Shown here: piece after piece, positions 25,841-33,979 of the stretch
Position numbering within the stretch: position 1 is the stretch's first letter
How the letters are laid out: each line of letters starts with the position of its first letter
From: Chitinophagales bacterium
GTDB taxonomy: Bacteria > Bacteroidota > Bacteroidia > Chitinophagales > Chitinophagaceae
Assembly: GCA_017303335.1 (NCBI GenBank)
Contig: JAFLBK010000001.1
Coordinates: forward strand, 1,183,001 to 1,247,000
Reading direction: 5' to 3'
Length of the DNA: 64,000 nucleotides
Position numbers and translations under genes: made by a program
Notes under the pieces: model-generated
What the model saw: the letters and a program-made list of their open reading frames with translations, nothing else
Told to the model about the DNA's origin: nothing
Databases searched by the model: none

Positions 25841-26183
25841 CCGGGAAGTTTTTATTGAATGCCCGTTCAAATCCTTTCTTGTCTTTAAAATACGCCTTGG
25901 CTGTATCTGTTACCTTTTTGAGAATATCTAAATCCTCATTGGTCATATTTGTAATGGATAAGTATTGCTGAATAAATTCGGTAGAATACAATCCATATAG
26001 TTGGCCTATTGAAGCATTTAAAAATGTGGAGACAATCAATTCTATATCGGAAAAGTCTATTATTATTTTCTTTTCTTCCTTTAAGTTAGCGTTGAGTAAA
26101 TTAAAAATTTTCTCCCCATCTTCCGTTGATACGGCAAAAGGATAGCCTAAAACTTTATAAACTTTGACTGTTTTTATTGGCAT
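25830..26183 (-). CDS. STAS-like domain protein (DUF4325)
   Basis: A 117-residue protein with the DUF4325 pattern: a beta strand KIIIDFSDIELIVSTFLNASIGQLYG followed by helices (TNEDLDILKKVTDTAKAYF). DUF4325 resembles STAS domains such as the anti-anti-sigma factor SpoIIAA, which is switched by a GHKL kinase partner. The start is ATG 26183, 3 bp after the ATPase stop; its end overlaps the PIN gene. This order and packing indicate an obligate three-gene unit. Whether it is phosphorylated on a Ser or Thr of the strand-helix turn (VSTF) is unknown. Confidence 0.8.
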   Translation of the reverse strand: MPIKTVKVYKVLGYPFAVSTEDGEKIFNLLNANLKEEKKIIIDFSDIELIVSTFLNASIGQLYGLYSTEFIQQYLSITNMTNEDLDILKKVTDTAKAYFKDKKGFERAFNKNFPDAS

Positions 26184-26186
26184 CTT

Positions 26187-27086
26187 TTAAAGTACATTTT
26201 TTGAATCAATTTCTGATGACAAAATATAGGTTTTTTTATCATTCAAATTGAACTCAAGGTTCACAATTGTACCTAAGAACCTGTCTTTGAATGTGTTCAC
26301 AAAGATAGAACCATTTTTCTCTTCCCAATAGCCGTTTGAAGAAATTATTTGGATTGAACCCTCATTAAGGGTTAAAAAGTCTCTAATTAGGCTTAATCCT
26401 AAGCCGCCAGGAATATTACCCCTCTTAGTGGTGTTCCCCCTTTCCACAGCCCAATTAATTGCGGCTACCCCTGTTATCTTAGTACCGCTCTTAAAATAAT
26501 CGTTGACGTTTTTTCGAATTGTTATTCCCATATCTGAAATGGTAAAATGTAATTTTAAATCCGAAGTTGAATATTGCCCGCAGATATATACGAATTCACA
26601 TTTTCCATGAGAATGAGCATTATTAAACAATTCCAAAATACTCTTATTGATTTTCTTTTTTAGCAAATCCGAAACATGGGGAAAATCTGATCTTCCTAAC
26701 AATTTATCATTTATATAAGTTTGGAAACTTACTGTGTCTTGCAGTGTAAATTTTTTAAAATCAATTGTAGTAGATATATGAGTTTCATCGTACTTGGGAT
26801 TCAATAGACTATTAAATCCATTCTTTTCAAAAGTCAGCATCAAATTCTTGCTGATCCCTTCAATTTTAATTGTATTTTTTCTTTCTTTTAATCCAGCTAA
26901 TAAAGCCCCAAAAGGAGAACAAAGATTCTCTTGAAAAAATGTAGTATTTGAAAAGTCAAATACTATTGAACCATTATTCATTGCAAAGGACTGTAAACTA
27001 ATGTGGCTTAAATACTCATACCCATCATAGTTTGAGATTATCTTCTCTGGGAATAAAAATGTTACAGTCTTTTTTACGATTGCCAT
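26187..27086 (-). CDS. GHKL-type ATPase with N-terminal STAS-like half
   Basis: A 299-residue protein. Residues about 38-92 (GSIVFDFSNTTFF ... LMLTFEKNGF) have the strand-helix rhythm of a STAS-like domain. From about 120 there is a Bergerat ATP-binding fold: N-box ILELFNNAHSHG (Glu152, Asn155/156), G1 box ISDMGITI (Asp185, Gly187) and G2 box GGLGLSLIRDF (227-237). There is no DHp helix or phospho-accepting histidine, so it is more like an anti-sigma-type serine kinase or a conformational ATPase than a sensor kinase. It starts one codon after the transposase stop codon, in the same frame. Confidence 0.82.
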   Translation of the reverse strand: MAIVKKTVTFLFPEKIISNYDGYEYLSHISLQSFAMNNGSIVFDFSNTTFFQENLCSPFGALLAGLKERKNTIKIEGISKNLMLTFEKNGFNSLLNPKYDETHISTTIDFKKFTLQDTVSFQTYINDKLLGRSDFPHVSDLLKKKINKSILELFNNAHSHGKCEFVYICGQYSTSDLKLHFTISDMGITIRKNVNDYFKSGTKITGVAAINWAVERGNTTKRGNIPGGLGLSLIRDFLTLNEGSIQIISSNGYWEEKNGSIFVNTFKDRFLGTIVNLEFNLNDKKTYILSSEIDSKNVL

Positions 27087-27089
27087 TTC

Positions 27090-27917
27090 CTAAATTTCAG
27101 TCAAAAAAACTATATCAGCAATGCTCATAGGCTTTTTGGTTAAGCCAGCTTGCATAGCAGGGGTAACACTAAGGCTTTGGTGAATTTTTACAAAGTTATA
27201 ATACACAAAATGCAATGCGATTGCATGGCAGTGGTTTTCTACTTTTTTACTGAAAGCATTGGTTAATCTTGTAAACCTACGCATGTGCATCCGCATAGTT
27301 AGGTTTTGCCGCTCAACATAAGAGGTAGAAATAAACTTCGGTCGGGGATCACCCATTACACGGGTCTTTTTACAGCCAGTACATTCGGCAGGGCTATATT
27401 TTCTTTCTGTTTCGGTATTACCATCGCTTCCGCCATACATCTTAACCAGCATAGCATAGTCTACGTCATAATCAAAAGCCTCTTTAACAGCTTGTAAATA
27501 CGGCCTATGCCCATCGGTGGTTAATTGTACCCGGTTTTGCAACCTGTCTTTAATATCCTGCATAAAGATTGTTCCGGCCTCTACATCTCTATCACCTACC
27601 AGCCAGGAAACAACAAGTTTGCTATCTGCGTCTATTCCTACCCACGTCCAAACATCACCTTCGCCAGATGCTCCCTGCTCTTTTGCTTTTTCCTTGCAGC
27701 CTACAAAACTCCAAATTTCGTCACATTGAATGCGTTCAGAAAGCAAATGGTGTACTGTGTCATTATGGAACTGCTGGCAGGCTTTCCCTACCCGAACCAA
27801 TAAACTGCAAACGGTATCCTTAGATACGCCCACAATGCGGGAAGTAGCCCTAATAGAATTACCCTCAACCAGAAGGCTGATAATCTGTGTCTGCTTATGT
27901 ATTGGTAGCTTGTTCAT
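27090..27917 (-). CDS. IS1 family transposase
   Basis: A 275-residue transposase from the ATG at 27917. The N-terminal helix-turn-helix reads LPIHKQTQIISLLVEGNSIR, the catalytic DDE core includes CDEIWSFVG, WVGIDADSKLVVSW and FISTSYVERQNL, and a zinc-ligand-like CTGCKKT is present. It should move the element bounded by the 53-bp inverted repeats. It lies in the middle of the element rather than filling it, which is unusual for an IS1-family member. Its base composition is closer to the host than that of the cargo genes on either side. Confidence 0.85.
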   Translation of the reverse strand: MNKLPIHKQTQIISLLVEGNSIRATSRIVGVSKDTVCSLLVRVGKACQQFHNDTVHHLLSERIQCDEIWSFVGCKEKAKEQGASGEGDVWTWVGIDADSKLVVSWLVGDRDVEAGTIFMQDIKDRLQNRVQLTTDGHRPYLQAVKEAFDYDVDYAMLVKMYGGSDGNTETERKYSPAECTGCKKTRVMGDPRPKFISTSYVERQNLTMRMHMRRFTRLTNAFSKKVENHCHAIALHFVYYNFVKIHQSLSVTPAMQAGLTKKPMSIADIVFLTEI

Positions 27918-27936
27918 AAAATAAAGGTAAGGAAAT

Positions 27937-27956
27937 ATGCTTGACCGTACAAGCAT
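27937..27956. promoter_or_regulatory. internal copy of the TIR subterminal motif
   Basis: ATGCTTG and CAAGCAT flank ACCGTA. TGCTTGACCG is identical to the subterminal part of the right TIR, and all three sites share TGCTT...AAGCA arms. It lies 20 bp upstream of the transposase ATG, where binding by the transposase could repress its own promoter. Confidence 0.5.
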
Positions 27957-27965
27957 TTTGCAAAT

Positions 27966-29141
27966 TTATTTTCCTATATCCCCCATCATTTTTTTATCTG
28001 GCACAAAGCCATTGTCTTTCAATGAATTAATAATTCCTCGGATTAAATAATTGTTTTCAAACCTAAGTGTATATTTCCTACTTTTTTCTCCCAATGGCAC
28101 TAATATTTCTTTAGAAATGAGTTTTTTGATATTACGAGATATTATAGACGGATCTTTCTCGCCATATACAGGCTTTATATCGGCTGCTTGTACCTCTTGT
28201 TTCTCCACTACAATTTTTAATACCTTGTACTCATCTTGAGTTATAAATTTTCGATCAATAGAAAAATCTAAGGCCGGATGCAAAATCTCTTTCTTTAAAA
28301 ATTCATAGTCTAACAATTTATCTATTTTTTCAATTTCTTCCTTTAGGCCTTCTAATACATATTCGCACCAATCTAAGATTCCAGATGGCTTTCCTGTATC
28401 GGCTTTTGAAAGCATCTCATAATACTTGTTTCTATTTGAACAGAAAACAGCCGTGGGATTCAATATCCTTTGCCCCATATCAACTTTAAACCCTTGTTTT
28501 ACTAATATTGCGTAGGTAAATAGCCGCACACTACGACCATTGCCGTTTCCAAATGGATGTATCCATACGAATCTGTGATGTGCGATTGCGGTCTTTAATA
28601 AATCAAATTGAGGCTTATCATCTTTATTAATAAATTCAAATAATTCTTCCATGTACTGATTTATCAAAATATCATTTGCGGGGGGGATGTGCATTGAATT
28701 TTTTATTCCTACGGGATGATTTCTATAAATACCTGGTGTAGCATCTCCCTCTTCGTGCGGATTTAATCCTTTAACCACCATCTTATGCAGATCGCTAATA
28801 AACGCTTTATTTATATCTATCTTTCTAATATTCTCATCTATATACGACATTGCCTTTTCAACATTTTGGATTTCCTTATAGCTCTCGCTCGCGTTTTTCT
28901 TCTTTATTCCGACAATTTTTGTTTCTATATATTCAGCTATTGTTGTATTATTTCCTTCAATCCGAGCAGAGCCTATGCTTTCAACCATATGAAATATAGT
29001 TTTCAGCTGAAAAAAAAGGGCTGGGTGAGTACTACCCCTTAAAACTTTCCTTTTTAAAAAATCTAATTCCAAGATCAGATTAGTCAAATTAGAATCAAAA
29101 GCAGGGTTAATCAGGTTTAATGGTTTATGTTTAAATGACAT
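27966..29141 (-). CDS. Fic family protein with inhibitory helix and winged-helix C-terminus
   Basis: A 391-residue protein. The Fic core has the complete active-site loop HPFGNGNGR starting at His195, so AMP transfer (or related nucleotidyl transfer) to a protein hydroxyl is expected. The N-terminal inhibitory motif S-x-x-x-E-G is present as SARIEGN (Ser58, Glu62), making it a class II, self-inhibited Fic protein. The C-terminus (about 300-391) looks like a winged helix (EYKVLKIVVEKQEVQAADI). A dense TTGAC array lies directly upstream, suggesting autoregulation. It may act as a toxin-like stabiliser of the transposon; its target is unknown. Confidence 0.9.
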   Translation of the reverse strand: MSFKHKPLNLINPAFDSNLTNLILELDFLKRKVLRGSTHPALFFQLKTIFHMVESIGSARIEGNNTTIAEYIETKIVGIKKKNASESYKEIQNVEKAMSYIDENIRKIDINKAFISDLHKMVVKGLNPHEEGDATPGIYRNHPVGIKNSMHIPPANDILINQYMEELFEFINKDDKPQFDLLKTAIAHHRFVWIHPFGNGNGRSVRLFTYAILVKQGFKVDMGQRILNPTAVFCSNRNKYYEMLSKADTGKPSGILDWCEYVLEGLKEEIEKIDKLLDYEFLKKEILHPALDFSIDRKFITQDEYKVLKIVVEKQEVQAADIKPVYGEKDPSIISRNIKKLISKEILVPLGEKSRKYTLRFENNYLIRGIINSLKDNGFVPDKKMMGDIGK

Positions 29142-29285
29142 TTGACACTAGGCTTTTTTAAAATTGACTTATTGAAATAAATCATTTGACTTATTTCAAT
29201 ACAAATGTCAATAAAATAAGGGCTTTAGGTAATGTAAATTTCTAAAAACATTTGACTAAATAAAGAGTATAAATTGACTAGTCAA
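29142..29285. promoter_or_regulatory. TTGAC array and palindromes upstream of fic
   Basis: Seven TTGAC or GTCAA elements occur in 144 bp (29142, 29164, 29186, 29207, 29242, 29274, 29281). Two palindromes are embedded: TATTGAAATAA and its inverse (29170-29180, 29191-29201), and TTGACTAGTCAA (29274-29285). This looks like a multi-site operator and promoter region for the Fic gene, possibly bound by its own winged helix. Confidence 0.5.
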
Positions 29286-29339
29286 GTTATAAAAATGAAC
29301 AACTAAAATATAAAATGGTTGTACTTAACTGATAGTAAG

Positions 29340-29573
29340 CTATTTATGCCCCCATCTCGCTTTTGCAGCTTTTTTAGCGATTTCAGACCTTTTTTTTGAA
29401 GAAAGTGCCTTTGCCCTCGCTGGCCCTCCTTTAAGTCCTCCAGCCCTTCCTAATGCTGCCGCAGCAGCCCTTATTTCATCTGAAGGGGTTGGTTTAGGCT
29501 GATCGGTAACAAGGTCAACTATTGCTTTGGCTTTTTGGTTGGTGTCGGCTGGTAGCCTTTTTCTCTTTGCCAT
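29340..29573 (-). CDS. small basic Ala/Lys-rich protein of the transposon
   Basis: A 77-residue basic protein, MAKRKRLPADTNQKAKAIV at the start and ending with a GRAGGLKGGPARAKALS stretch and KKRSEIAKKAAKARWGHK. This C-terminal pattern recurs in many small proteins of mobile and chromosomal loci; it suggests nucleic-acid binding, but the function is not known. It is the first gene of the element, 41 bp inside the right terminal repeat. It is less AT-rich than its neighbours, possibly because of its Ala/Gly/Arg content. Confidence 0.75.
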   Translation of the reverse strand: MAKRKRLPADTNQKAKAIVDLVTDQPKPTPSDEIRAAAAALGRAGGLKGGPARAKALSSKKRSEIAKKAAKARWGHK

Positions 29574-29614
29574 AACTTTTAGAAATTAGTTACAGCAAAT
29601 ATATGGTTTATCCT

Positions 29615-29667
29615 TTGCTTTTTCGGTCAAGCATTAAGAATCAAGTAGTTGAAATTAGGACACTACC
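29615..29667. repeat. right terminal inverted repeat of the transposon
   Basis: Reverse complement begins GGTAGTGTCCTAATTT. The subterminal motif is TGCTTGACCGAAAAAGCA (29633-29616, minus strand). The target duplication AAAAAACA follows at 29668-29675. Confidence 0.88.
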
Positions 29668-29706
29668 AAAAAACAATTTCGTGCGTATTCGCTGGCTATG
29701 CTGCTG

Positions 29707-29714
29707 TACCTTTG
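29707..29714 (+). promoter_or_regulatory. -7 promoter box TACCTTTG for heme A synthase
   Basis: TACCTTTG followed by CGGC ends 7 bp before the ATG at 29722, so the transcript may be nearly leaderless. The box lies 31 bp from the transposon's target duplication and is intact. Confidence 0.6.
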
Positions 29715-29721
29715 CGGCGCA

Positions 29722-30771
29722 ATGAATGATTCATCCCATCAGCAAGCGCAGCGGCAGGTGGCAACCTGGCTGATGATCGGCGTAGCCATGATCATTGTAC
29801 AGGTATTGCTGGGAGGGATCACCCGGCTTACGGAATCGGGCCTTTCCATCACCGAATGGAAACCCATCACCGGTACGCTTCCCCCGCTAACCGACGCAGC
29901 CTGGCAGGCGGAGTTTGATAAATATAAAGTAACCGACCAGTTCAAATACGTTCACCAGAACTTTACCCTGAAGGAATTTAAATTCATCTTTTTCTGGGAA
30001 TGGTTCCACCGTACCTGGGCCCGGCTGATGGGACTGGTATTCCTTATTGGCTTCATTTATTTCCTGGTAAAACGCAAATTCGACAAAGGGATGATCAAAC
30101 CCATGATCATTCTGTTCCTGCTTGGCGGCGTGCAGGGTTTTATCGGCTGGTTCATGGTAAAGAGCGGCCTGGTTCCGGAAAAATATTTCGTGGGGCATGT
30201 CGAATTAACCACGCATTTTATCGCGGCGCTCGGATTACTTTGCTATACCCTTTGGTTCGCCCTGAGCCTGTCGGTAAAAAACGAACAACGGATTATCAAC
30301 CCGGCATCAAAGAATTTTCTGTTCCTGATTCTTGTTGTCCTTGTCGTTCAGCTTATCTACGGCGGATTCATGGCCGGTTTGCGGGCCGCCATCACGGCGC
30401 CTACCTGGCCCGATATCAATGGGGAGGTTTTACCAGCTTCTTACAATGAGTTGTCGCCCTTTGGCGAAAACCTGCTGAACAACCCGGTCATGATCCATTT
30501 CATTCACCGGGGTTTGGCCTACCTGCTTTTTGTACTGATCCTTGCCTGGTGGATCCGTTCACGGGCCATAGCGGGCGGCCGTTTATTTACCAGGCTTCGT
30601 TCCGCATTGCTGCTAACGGTATTGCTGCAGGTTGTGCTGGGTATTCTTACCGTACTCAATGCCACACACGCCAACCGCCTCGTGGTACTGGGCGTTGCTC
30701 ACCAGGCTTCAGCGATGTTCCTTCTCATGATCCTTGTTTCGTTGCTGTACCTGGTCCGGAAAAGACAATAG
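29722..30771 (+). CDS. heme A synthase (COX15/CtaA family)
   Basis: A 349-residue inner-membrane protein with eight predicted helices that should oxidise the C8 methyl group of heme O to make heme A for cytochrome oxidase. The COX15-type signature GGITRLTESGLSITEWKPI is present at the N-terminus, and paired heme-ligand histidines lie in FHRTWARLMG, GHVELTTHF, HFIHRGLAYLL and GVAHQASAM. The ATG at 29722 is chosen because the -7 box overlaps the longer ORF. No other cytochrome oxidase gene is adjacent. The transposon lies directly upstream. Confidence 0.93.
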   Translation: MNDSSHQQAQRQVATWLMIGVAMIIVQVLLGGITRLTESGLSITEWKPITGTLPPLTDAAWQAEFDKYKVTDQFKYVHQNFTLKEFKFIFFWEWFHRTWARLMGLVFLIGFIYFLVKRKFDKGMIKPMIILFLLGGVQGFIGWFMVKSGLVPEKYFVGHVELTTHFIAALGLLCYTLWFALSLSVKNEQRIINPASKNFLFLILVVLVVQLIYGGFMAGLRAAITAPTWPDINGEVLPASYNELSPFGENLLNNPVMIHFIHRGLAYLLFVLILAWWIRSRAIAGGRLFTRLRSALLLTVLLQVVLGILTVLNATHANRLVVLGVAHQASAMFLLMILVSLLYLVRKRQ

Positions 30772-30822
30772 GCCACCCTTTTCCTGTTCATTTAAGTAGT
30801 AATTTTAAGAAACGCAGTTTTG

Positions 30823-33036
30823 ATGAAGCGGGTTCTGCAAAATATCTATCATTCCTTCCCCGTTCAGCTGTTCATTCTTCATTTCCGGAAAGTACAGGTG
30901 TTGCTCCTGTTCTGGTACCTGCTTGGCAGTACCATCAACAGCGGTTTCATGAAAACCTACGGCGCCGATGGTTTGTTCTTCTCGCCGGAATACCTGGGTA
31001 ATGTAAACATCTGGAGCGGCGCCATTGTAGGGATGGCATTGGGCGTTTTCATCATGAGCTGGAACATCACCACCTTCATCCTGCACAGTAAACGCTGCCG
31101 CTTCCTGGCAACCACCACGCAGCCTTTTTTAAAATACTGCCTGAACAATTCGATCCTTCCCATACTTTTCATCGGTTTTTATTTTTATAAACTCTATGTG
31201 TTCGACCGTACAAAGGAGCTGATGCGTACGGAAGAGATACTTATTCTCATCGGCGGCATCATCCTCGGGTTTATCGTATTGCTGCTGATCTCCTTTCTTT
31301 ATTTTTTCGGCGCCGAAAAAACGATCCAGCGAACGATCACCCCGATCATTGAAATGGACAAACATTTCAGCCAGGGCTATTCCCCGCATTACCCCGATCA
31401 CGATTTTGGTTTGAAGGTAACCACCTACCTGGGTAAGGGATTCCGGTTCCGCCATACCCGGAACATTGCGCACTACGACCGCAACTTCCTGGACCTGGTA
31501 TTCACCCGCCACCATTTTTCCGGGATCATCTGTATCGCCCTTGCTTTTGTCTTCCTGATCCTGGTGGGGTTTTACATGGACAGCCCGTTTTTCCAGGTGC
31601 CGGCCGCCGCGAGTATATTCGTTTTTTTTGCCGCGATGATGGCTGTCATAGGCGCCTTTTCTTATTTCCTGCAAAGCTGGAGTTTGCCTGTTTTTATCGT
31701 GTTTGTGTTCCTGCTGGATATTCTGTATCAACAGGAGATCATTGATCCGCGTAACAAGGCATACGGACTTAATTACAGCAATCGCAGCGAGCGACCGGGA
31801 TACGATAAAATTTCCCTGCAACAGTTATGCGCACCCGATAACCTGAGGGCCGATAGCGCCAATATGATCCGGATACTGGAGAACTGGAAACGGAAACAGG
31901 GAGAAGACAAGCCGGTGATGATTTTCATCAATGTCAGCGGCGGCGGTTTGCGTAGCGGCACTTTTGTGATGAACAGCCTGCAGCACCTTGATAGCATGAC
32001 GGGGGGTAAACTCATGCAACATACCATGCTCATCAGCGGGGCCAGCGGCGGCATGCTGGCAGCAACCTATTACCGCGAACTGTTCCGCCGGCAACTGTCG
32101 GATAGTTCGGTTAACCGGAATGATCCCCGGTACACCGACAATATCGCCAACGACCTGCTGAACCCATTGTTCTCTTCCATGGTGGCCAGGGATATTTTCT
32201 CGCCGGCGCAGAAATTCCAGGTTGGTGAATATAGTTATGTGAAAGACCGGGGATACGCGTTCGAGCAAAAACTCGACAGGAACACGGCCCACCTGTTGGG
32301 TGGCCAGTTAAAAGAGTACATCAGCGATGAACAGCAGGCCCGGATACCGATGATGATATTCAATTCAACCATTGCCCAGGATGGCAGGCGCATGATGATC
32401 AGCACCCAGCCGCTTCGTTTCATGATGAAGCCCGCCAAAGATGCCGGCGATACAGCTACCAGCCCGGATGCCGTGGATTTCGCTTCCTATTTCGCGAAAC
32501 AGGGTCCGCTGAATGTACGCCTGCTTACGGCCTTGCGGATGAACGCCACGTTTCCTTACGTGTTGCCCAACGTATGGCTTCCCACCAACCCGGTCATTGA
32601 TGTAATGGATGCGGGCTTGCGGGATAACTTCGGACAGGAAACAGCCCTGCGGTTCATTGATTATTTCCAGGATTGGCTGAAGGAAAACACCAGCGCCGTG
32701 GTGCTGATCCAGCTACGCGACCGCATGCAGGATAACTGGCAGGAGCCCTACCAAACGGGTTCGGTATCCGATTTCCTGATCAAACCGGCAACGATGCTGC
32801 AGCACAACTGGCAGAAACTCCAGGACTATTCGGCCACTGATCAGTTCAGCTACCTCGAAGCCAATACAACGCTCAACCTGCACCGGGTTGTATTTATGTA
32901 TGTGCCCCAATCGGAACAGAAAAGCGCCGCACTTAATTTTCATTTAACGGCAGCGGAAAAACGGGATGTGAAGGCTTCGTTCCGCCATTCATTCAACCAG
33001 GCCTCGCAGAAGAAAGTGCTTCAGTTCCTGCGGTAA
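30823..33036 (+). CDS. membrane-anchored patatin-like phospholipase
   Basis: A 737-residue protein. The N-terminal 300 residues have several hydrophobic segments (for example WYLLGSTINSG, ILILIGGIILGFIVLLLISFLYFF, IICIALAFVFLILVGFYM). The rest is a patatin hydrolase: oxyanion loop NVSGGGLRSGTF, nucleophile Ser408 in ISGASGGML, and Asp596 in VMDAGLRDNFG completing the Ser-Asp dyad. It should act on membrane lipids. Membrane topology suggests the hydrolase faces the cytoplasm, but this is not certain. It follows heme A synthase by 51 bp and converges with the lipid kinase gene. Confidence 0.85.
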   Translation: MKRVLQNIYHSFPVQLFILHFRKVQVLLLFWYLLGSTINSGFMKTYGADGLFFSPEYLGNVNIWSGAIVGMALGVFIMSWNITTFILHSKRCRFLATTTQPFLKYCLNNSILPILFIGFYFYKLYVFDRTKELMRTEEILILIGGIILGFIVLLLISFLYFFGAEKTIQRTITPIIEMDKHFSQGYSPHYPDHDFGLKVTTYLGKGFRFRHTRNIAHYDRNFLDLVFTRHHFSGIICIALAFVFLILVGFYMDSPFFQVPAAASIFVFFAAMMAVIGAFSYFLQSWSLPVFIVFVFLLDILYQQEIIDPRNKAYGLNYSNRSERPGYDKISLQQLCAPDNLRADSANMIRILENWKRKQGEDKPVMIFINVSGGGLRSGTFVMNSLQHLDSMTGGKLMQHTMLISGASGGMLAATYYRELFRRQLSDSSVNRNDPRYTDNIANDLLNPLFSSMVARDIFSPAQKFQVGEYSYVKDRGYAFEQKLDRNTAHLLGGQLKEYISDEQQARIPMMIFNSTIAQDGRRMMISTQPLRFMMKPAKDAGDTATSPDAVDFASYFAKQGPLNVRLLTALRMNATFPYVLPNVWLPTNPVIDVMDAGLRDNFGQETALRFIDYFQDWLKENTSAVVLIQLRDRMQDNWQEPYQTGSVSDFLIKPATMLQHNWQKLQDYSATDQFSYLEANTTLNLHRVVFMYVPQSEQKSAALNFHLTAAEKRDVKASFRHSFNQASQKKVLQFLR

Positions 33037-33038
33037 GA

Positions 33039-33938
33039 TCAGGGGATCAGCAGGCGAAAGGCTTTTTCAATGATTTCTATCTCAAAGGAAGGAGCGCTGG
33101 CTGCCGGATCGCCATCGATGTGCAGGGGCGCCATCCCCGGATTGCGGATGCGTAATTTCTTCGCCTGGAAATAATGAATACCGCTGTGGTGGTATTTTTT
33201 GTCATCGTACATGCGTACCCGGCCGCCGCGTACCTGTTGCAATACCTTCCAGGCCATCTGCCACTTGCTCATTTTATTTACCACCACGATATCAAGCAGC
33301 CCATCGTGTAAACTCGCCTGCGGCGCAATGGTAAAATTGTTGCCGAACTGGTTGCTGTTGGCGATGCTGATGAAGAAAGCTTCGGTACTGATACGGAGAC
33401 CGTCCATTTCCAGTTCGAAGGGGTAGGGGCTTGCGGAAAAGAAATTACGGGTCGATTGCCTGACGTAGGTGGCAAGTCCCCGCTTTTTCTGTTTGGCGAA
33501 ATCATGCGCCACCTGCGCATCGAAACCCAGGCCGCAAAGCATGCAACTGAACTGCCGGTTGATGTAAAAGCTGTCGATGTATTCGGATTTTCCCCTGAAG
33601 ATGACCTCCAGGGCTTCCGCGGGTTTTTTTGGAATGCGGGCTGCAAAAGCCAGCCCGTTGCCACTGCCCATCGGGATGATTCCTGCATTTACTGGGATAC
33701 CCTGCAGGGCATTGGCCACCTGGTTCACCGTGCCATCGCCGCCGCAGATGATCACATCGGTGATCTGTTCATTCCGGATCTTGTCGCCGAGGTACCGGTA
33801 ATCGCCTTCCGCGTTGGTGTGGAGTATCTCGAAGGGAATATTCCGTTCGGTTGTTTTTTGCTTGATCATTTCCAGCAGCAGGATCTTTCCGCTGGTGCCG
33901 GATATGGGGTTGATGAAGTAAATGAATTTTCGGTTCAT
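33039..33938 (-). CDS. diacylglycerol/lipid kinase family protein
   Basis: A 299-residue kinase of the DagK/YegS fold. Signatures are INPISGTSGK near the N-terminus, the nucleotide-binding loop CGGDGTVNQVANAL and GIIPMGSGNGLAFA, followed by the beta-sandwich domain (FFISIANSNQFGNN, DGLLDIVVV, HIDGDPA). It phosphorylates a lipid such as diacylglycerol; the substrate is not known. It is convergent with the patatin gene, with only 2 bp between stop codons, which may be relevant since both act on lipids. Confidence 0.9.
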   Translation of the reverse strand: MNRKFIYFINPISGTSGKILLLEMIKQKTTERNIPFEILHTNAEGDYRYLGDKIRNEQITDVIICGGDGTVNQVANALQGIPVNAGIIPMGSGNGLAFAARIPKKPAEALEVIFRGKSEYIDSFYINRQFSCMLCGLGFDAQVAHDFAKQKKRGLATYVRQSTRNFFSASPYPFELEMDGLRISTEAFFISIANSNQFGNNFTIAPQASLHDGLLDIVVVNKMSKWQMAWKVLQQVRGGRVRMYDDKKYHHSGIHYFQAKKLRIRNPGMAPLHIDGDPAASAPSFEIEIIEKAFRLLIP

Positions 33939-33979
33939 GCCAGGATCGCTTCGCCGCTAAATTACCAAACCTTGAATGA

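Larger units (their letters stand above)
25230..29667. mobile_element. IS1-family cargo transposon with 53-bp TIRs and 8-bp target duplication
   Basis: The ends are 53-bp imperfect inverted repeats (25230-25282 and 29615-29667) matching at 45 positions and beginning GGTAGTGTCCTAATTT. Outside them the 8-bp direct repeat AAAAAACA occurs at 25222-25229 and 29668-29675, a target duplication of the size made by IS1-family transposases. The only transposase inside (27090-27917) is of the IS1 family. The 4438-bp element is AT-rich and carries six genes, all leftward: small basic protein, Fic protein, transposase, GHKL ATPase, STAS-like protein, PIN nuclease. It was inserted into the roughly 80-bp divergent spacer between rnhB and the heme A synthase gene. 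Perfect TSD suggests a fairly recent insertion. Confidence 0.88.
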
